DNA of 5,317 bases from AC-69 sp036519575. GTDB taxonomy: Bacteria; Actinomycetota; UBA4738; HRBIN12. The position numbers and the translations under genes were made by a program. How positions within the stretch are numbered: the first letter of the stretch is position 1; each line of letters opens with the position of its first letter. The notes under the pieces were generated by a model. That model made no database searches. It had not been told where the DNA came from and saw nothing but the letters and a program-made list of their open reading frames with translations. The DNA lies in contig DATDKZ010000197.1 in the NCBI GenBank assembly GCA_036519575.1, forward strand, positions 1 through 5,317. Reading direction: 5' to 3'. This document shows, one piece after another, positions 5,258 to 5,317 of the stretch.

Positions 5258-5317
5258 GCGCCGCCCGGCCGCGCCCGCGTGCGGACCGGGAACGCGCCAA
5301 GCGCGAGCCGGCCGCGG
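5254..5317 (+). CDS. N-terminal fragment of the next gene, candidate cyanophycin synthetase
   Basis: A GTG at 5254 overlaps the cphB stop as GTGA and opens a frame of 21 codons with no stop to the right edge. The visible residues are MSAARPRPRADRER followed by AKREPAA: basic, Pro/Ala-rich and probably disordered. They show no known domain and do not resemble the usual CphA N-terminus directly, though an N-terminal extension is possible. Position after cphB makes cphA the leading guess. The existence of a gene here is well supported by the Shine-Dalgarno and overlap; its identity is not. Confidence 0.6.
   Translation, partial: MSAARPRPRADRERAKREPAA

Overview
The window is GC-rich, densely coding bacterial DNA, most like an actinobacterium (Actinomycetota or a close relative). 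This rests on the high GC, GTG starts next to ATG starts, a CGNR zinc-finger regulator, and three genes whose TANNNT -10 box lies 6-7 bases before the start codon, the usual actinobacterial layout for leaderless mRNA. No rRNA or other lineage marker is present, so the assignment is an inference.

Left two-thirds, minus strand, read from 3937 down to 1: a CGNR zinc-finger regulator (3353-3937) overlaps an AlkA-type HhH-GPD DNA glycosylase (2449-3369) by 17 nt. After a 105-nt gap with two perfect hairpins comes a duplicated MgtE/SLC41-type cation permease (1108-2343). It overlaps by 8 nt a soluble protein built as PhoU-like/RCK_C/PhoU-like/RCK_C (1-1115), which runs off the left edge without a stop. 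The last two look like a cation transporter without built-in regulatory domains plus a separate nucleotide- or ligand-sensing partner. The first two look like a regulator and DNA-repair pair.

Right third, plus strand: a 138-nt divergent intergenic region (3938-4075) holds promoters for both directions. It is followed by a 93-residue cysteine-free HesB/IscA-like protein (4076-4357), then cyanophycinase cphB (4388-5257), then a new reading frame starting at 5254 through a GTGA overlap and leaving the right edge. cphB suggests the organism breaks down, and probably makes, the Asp-Arg storage polymer cyanophycin. The partial gene is a candidate cphA, but its 21 visible codons do not prove it.

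I see no mobile element, CRISPR array, tRNA or rRNA. No wholly new system is evident. The points most worth a second look are the split MgtE/PhoU-RCK_C module, the overlapping CGNR-glycosylase pair, the cysteine-free HesB-like protein beside cphB, and the run of leaderless promoters.
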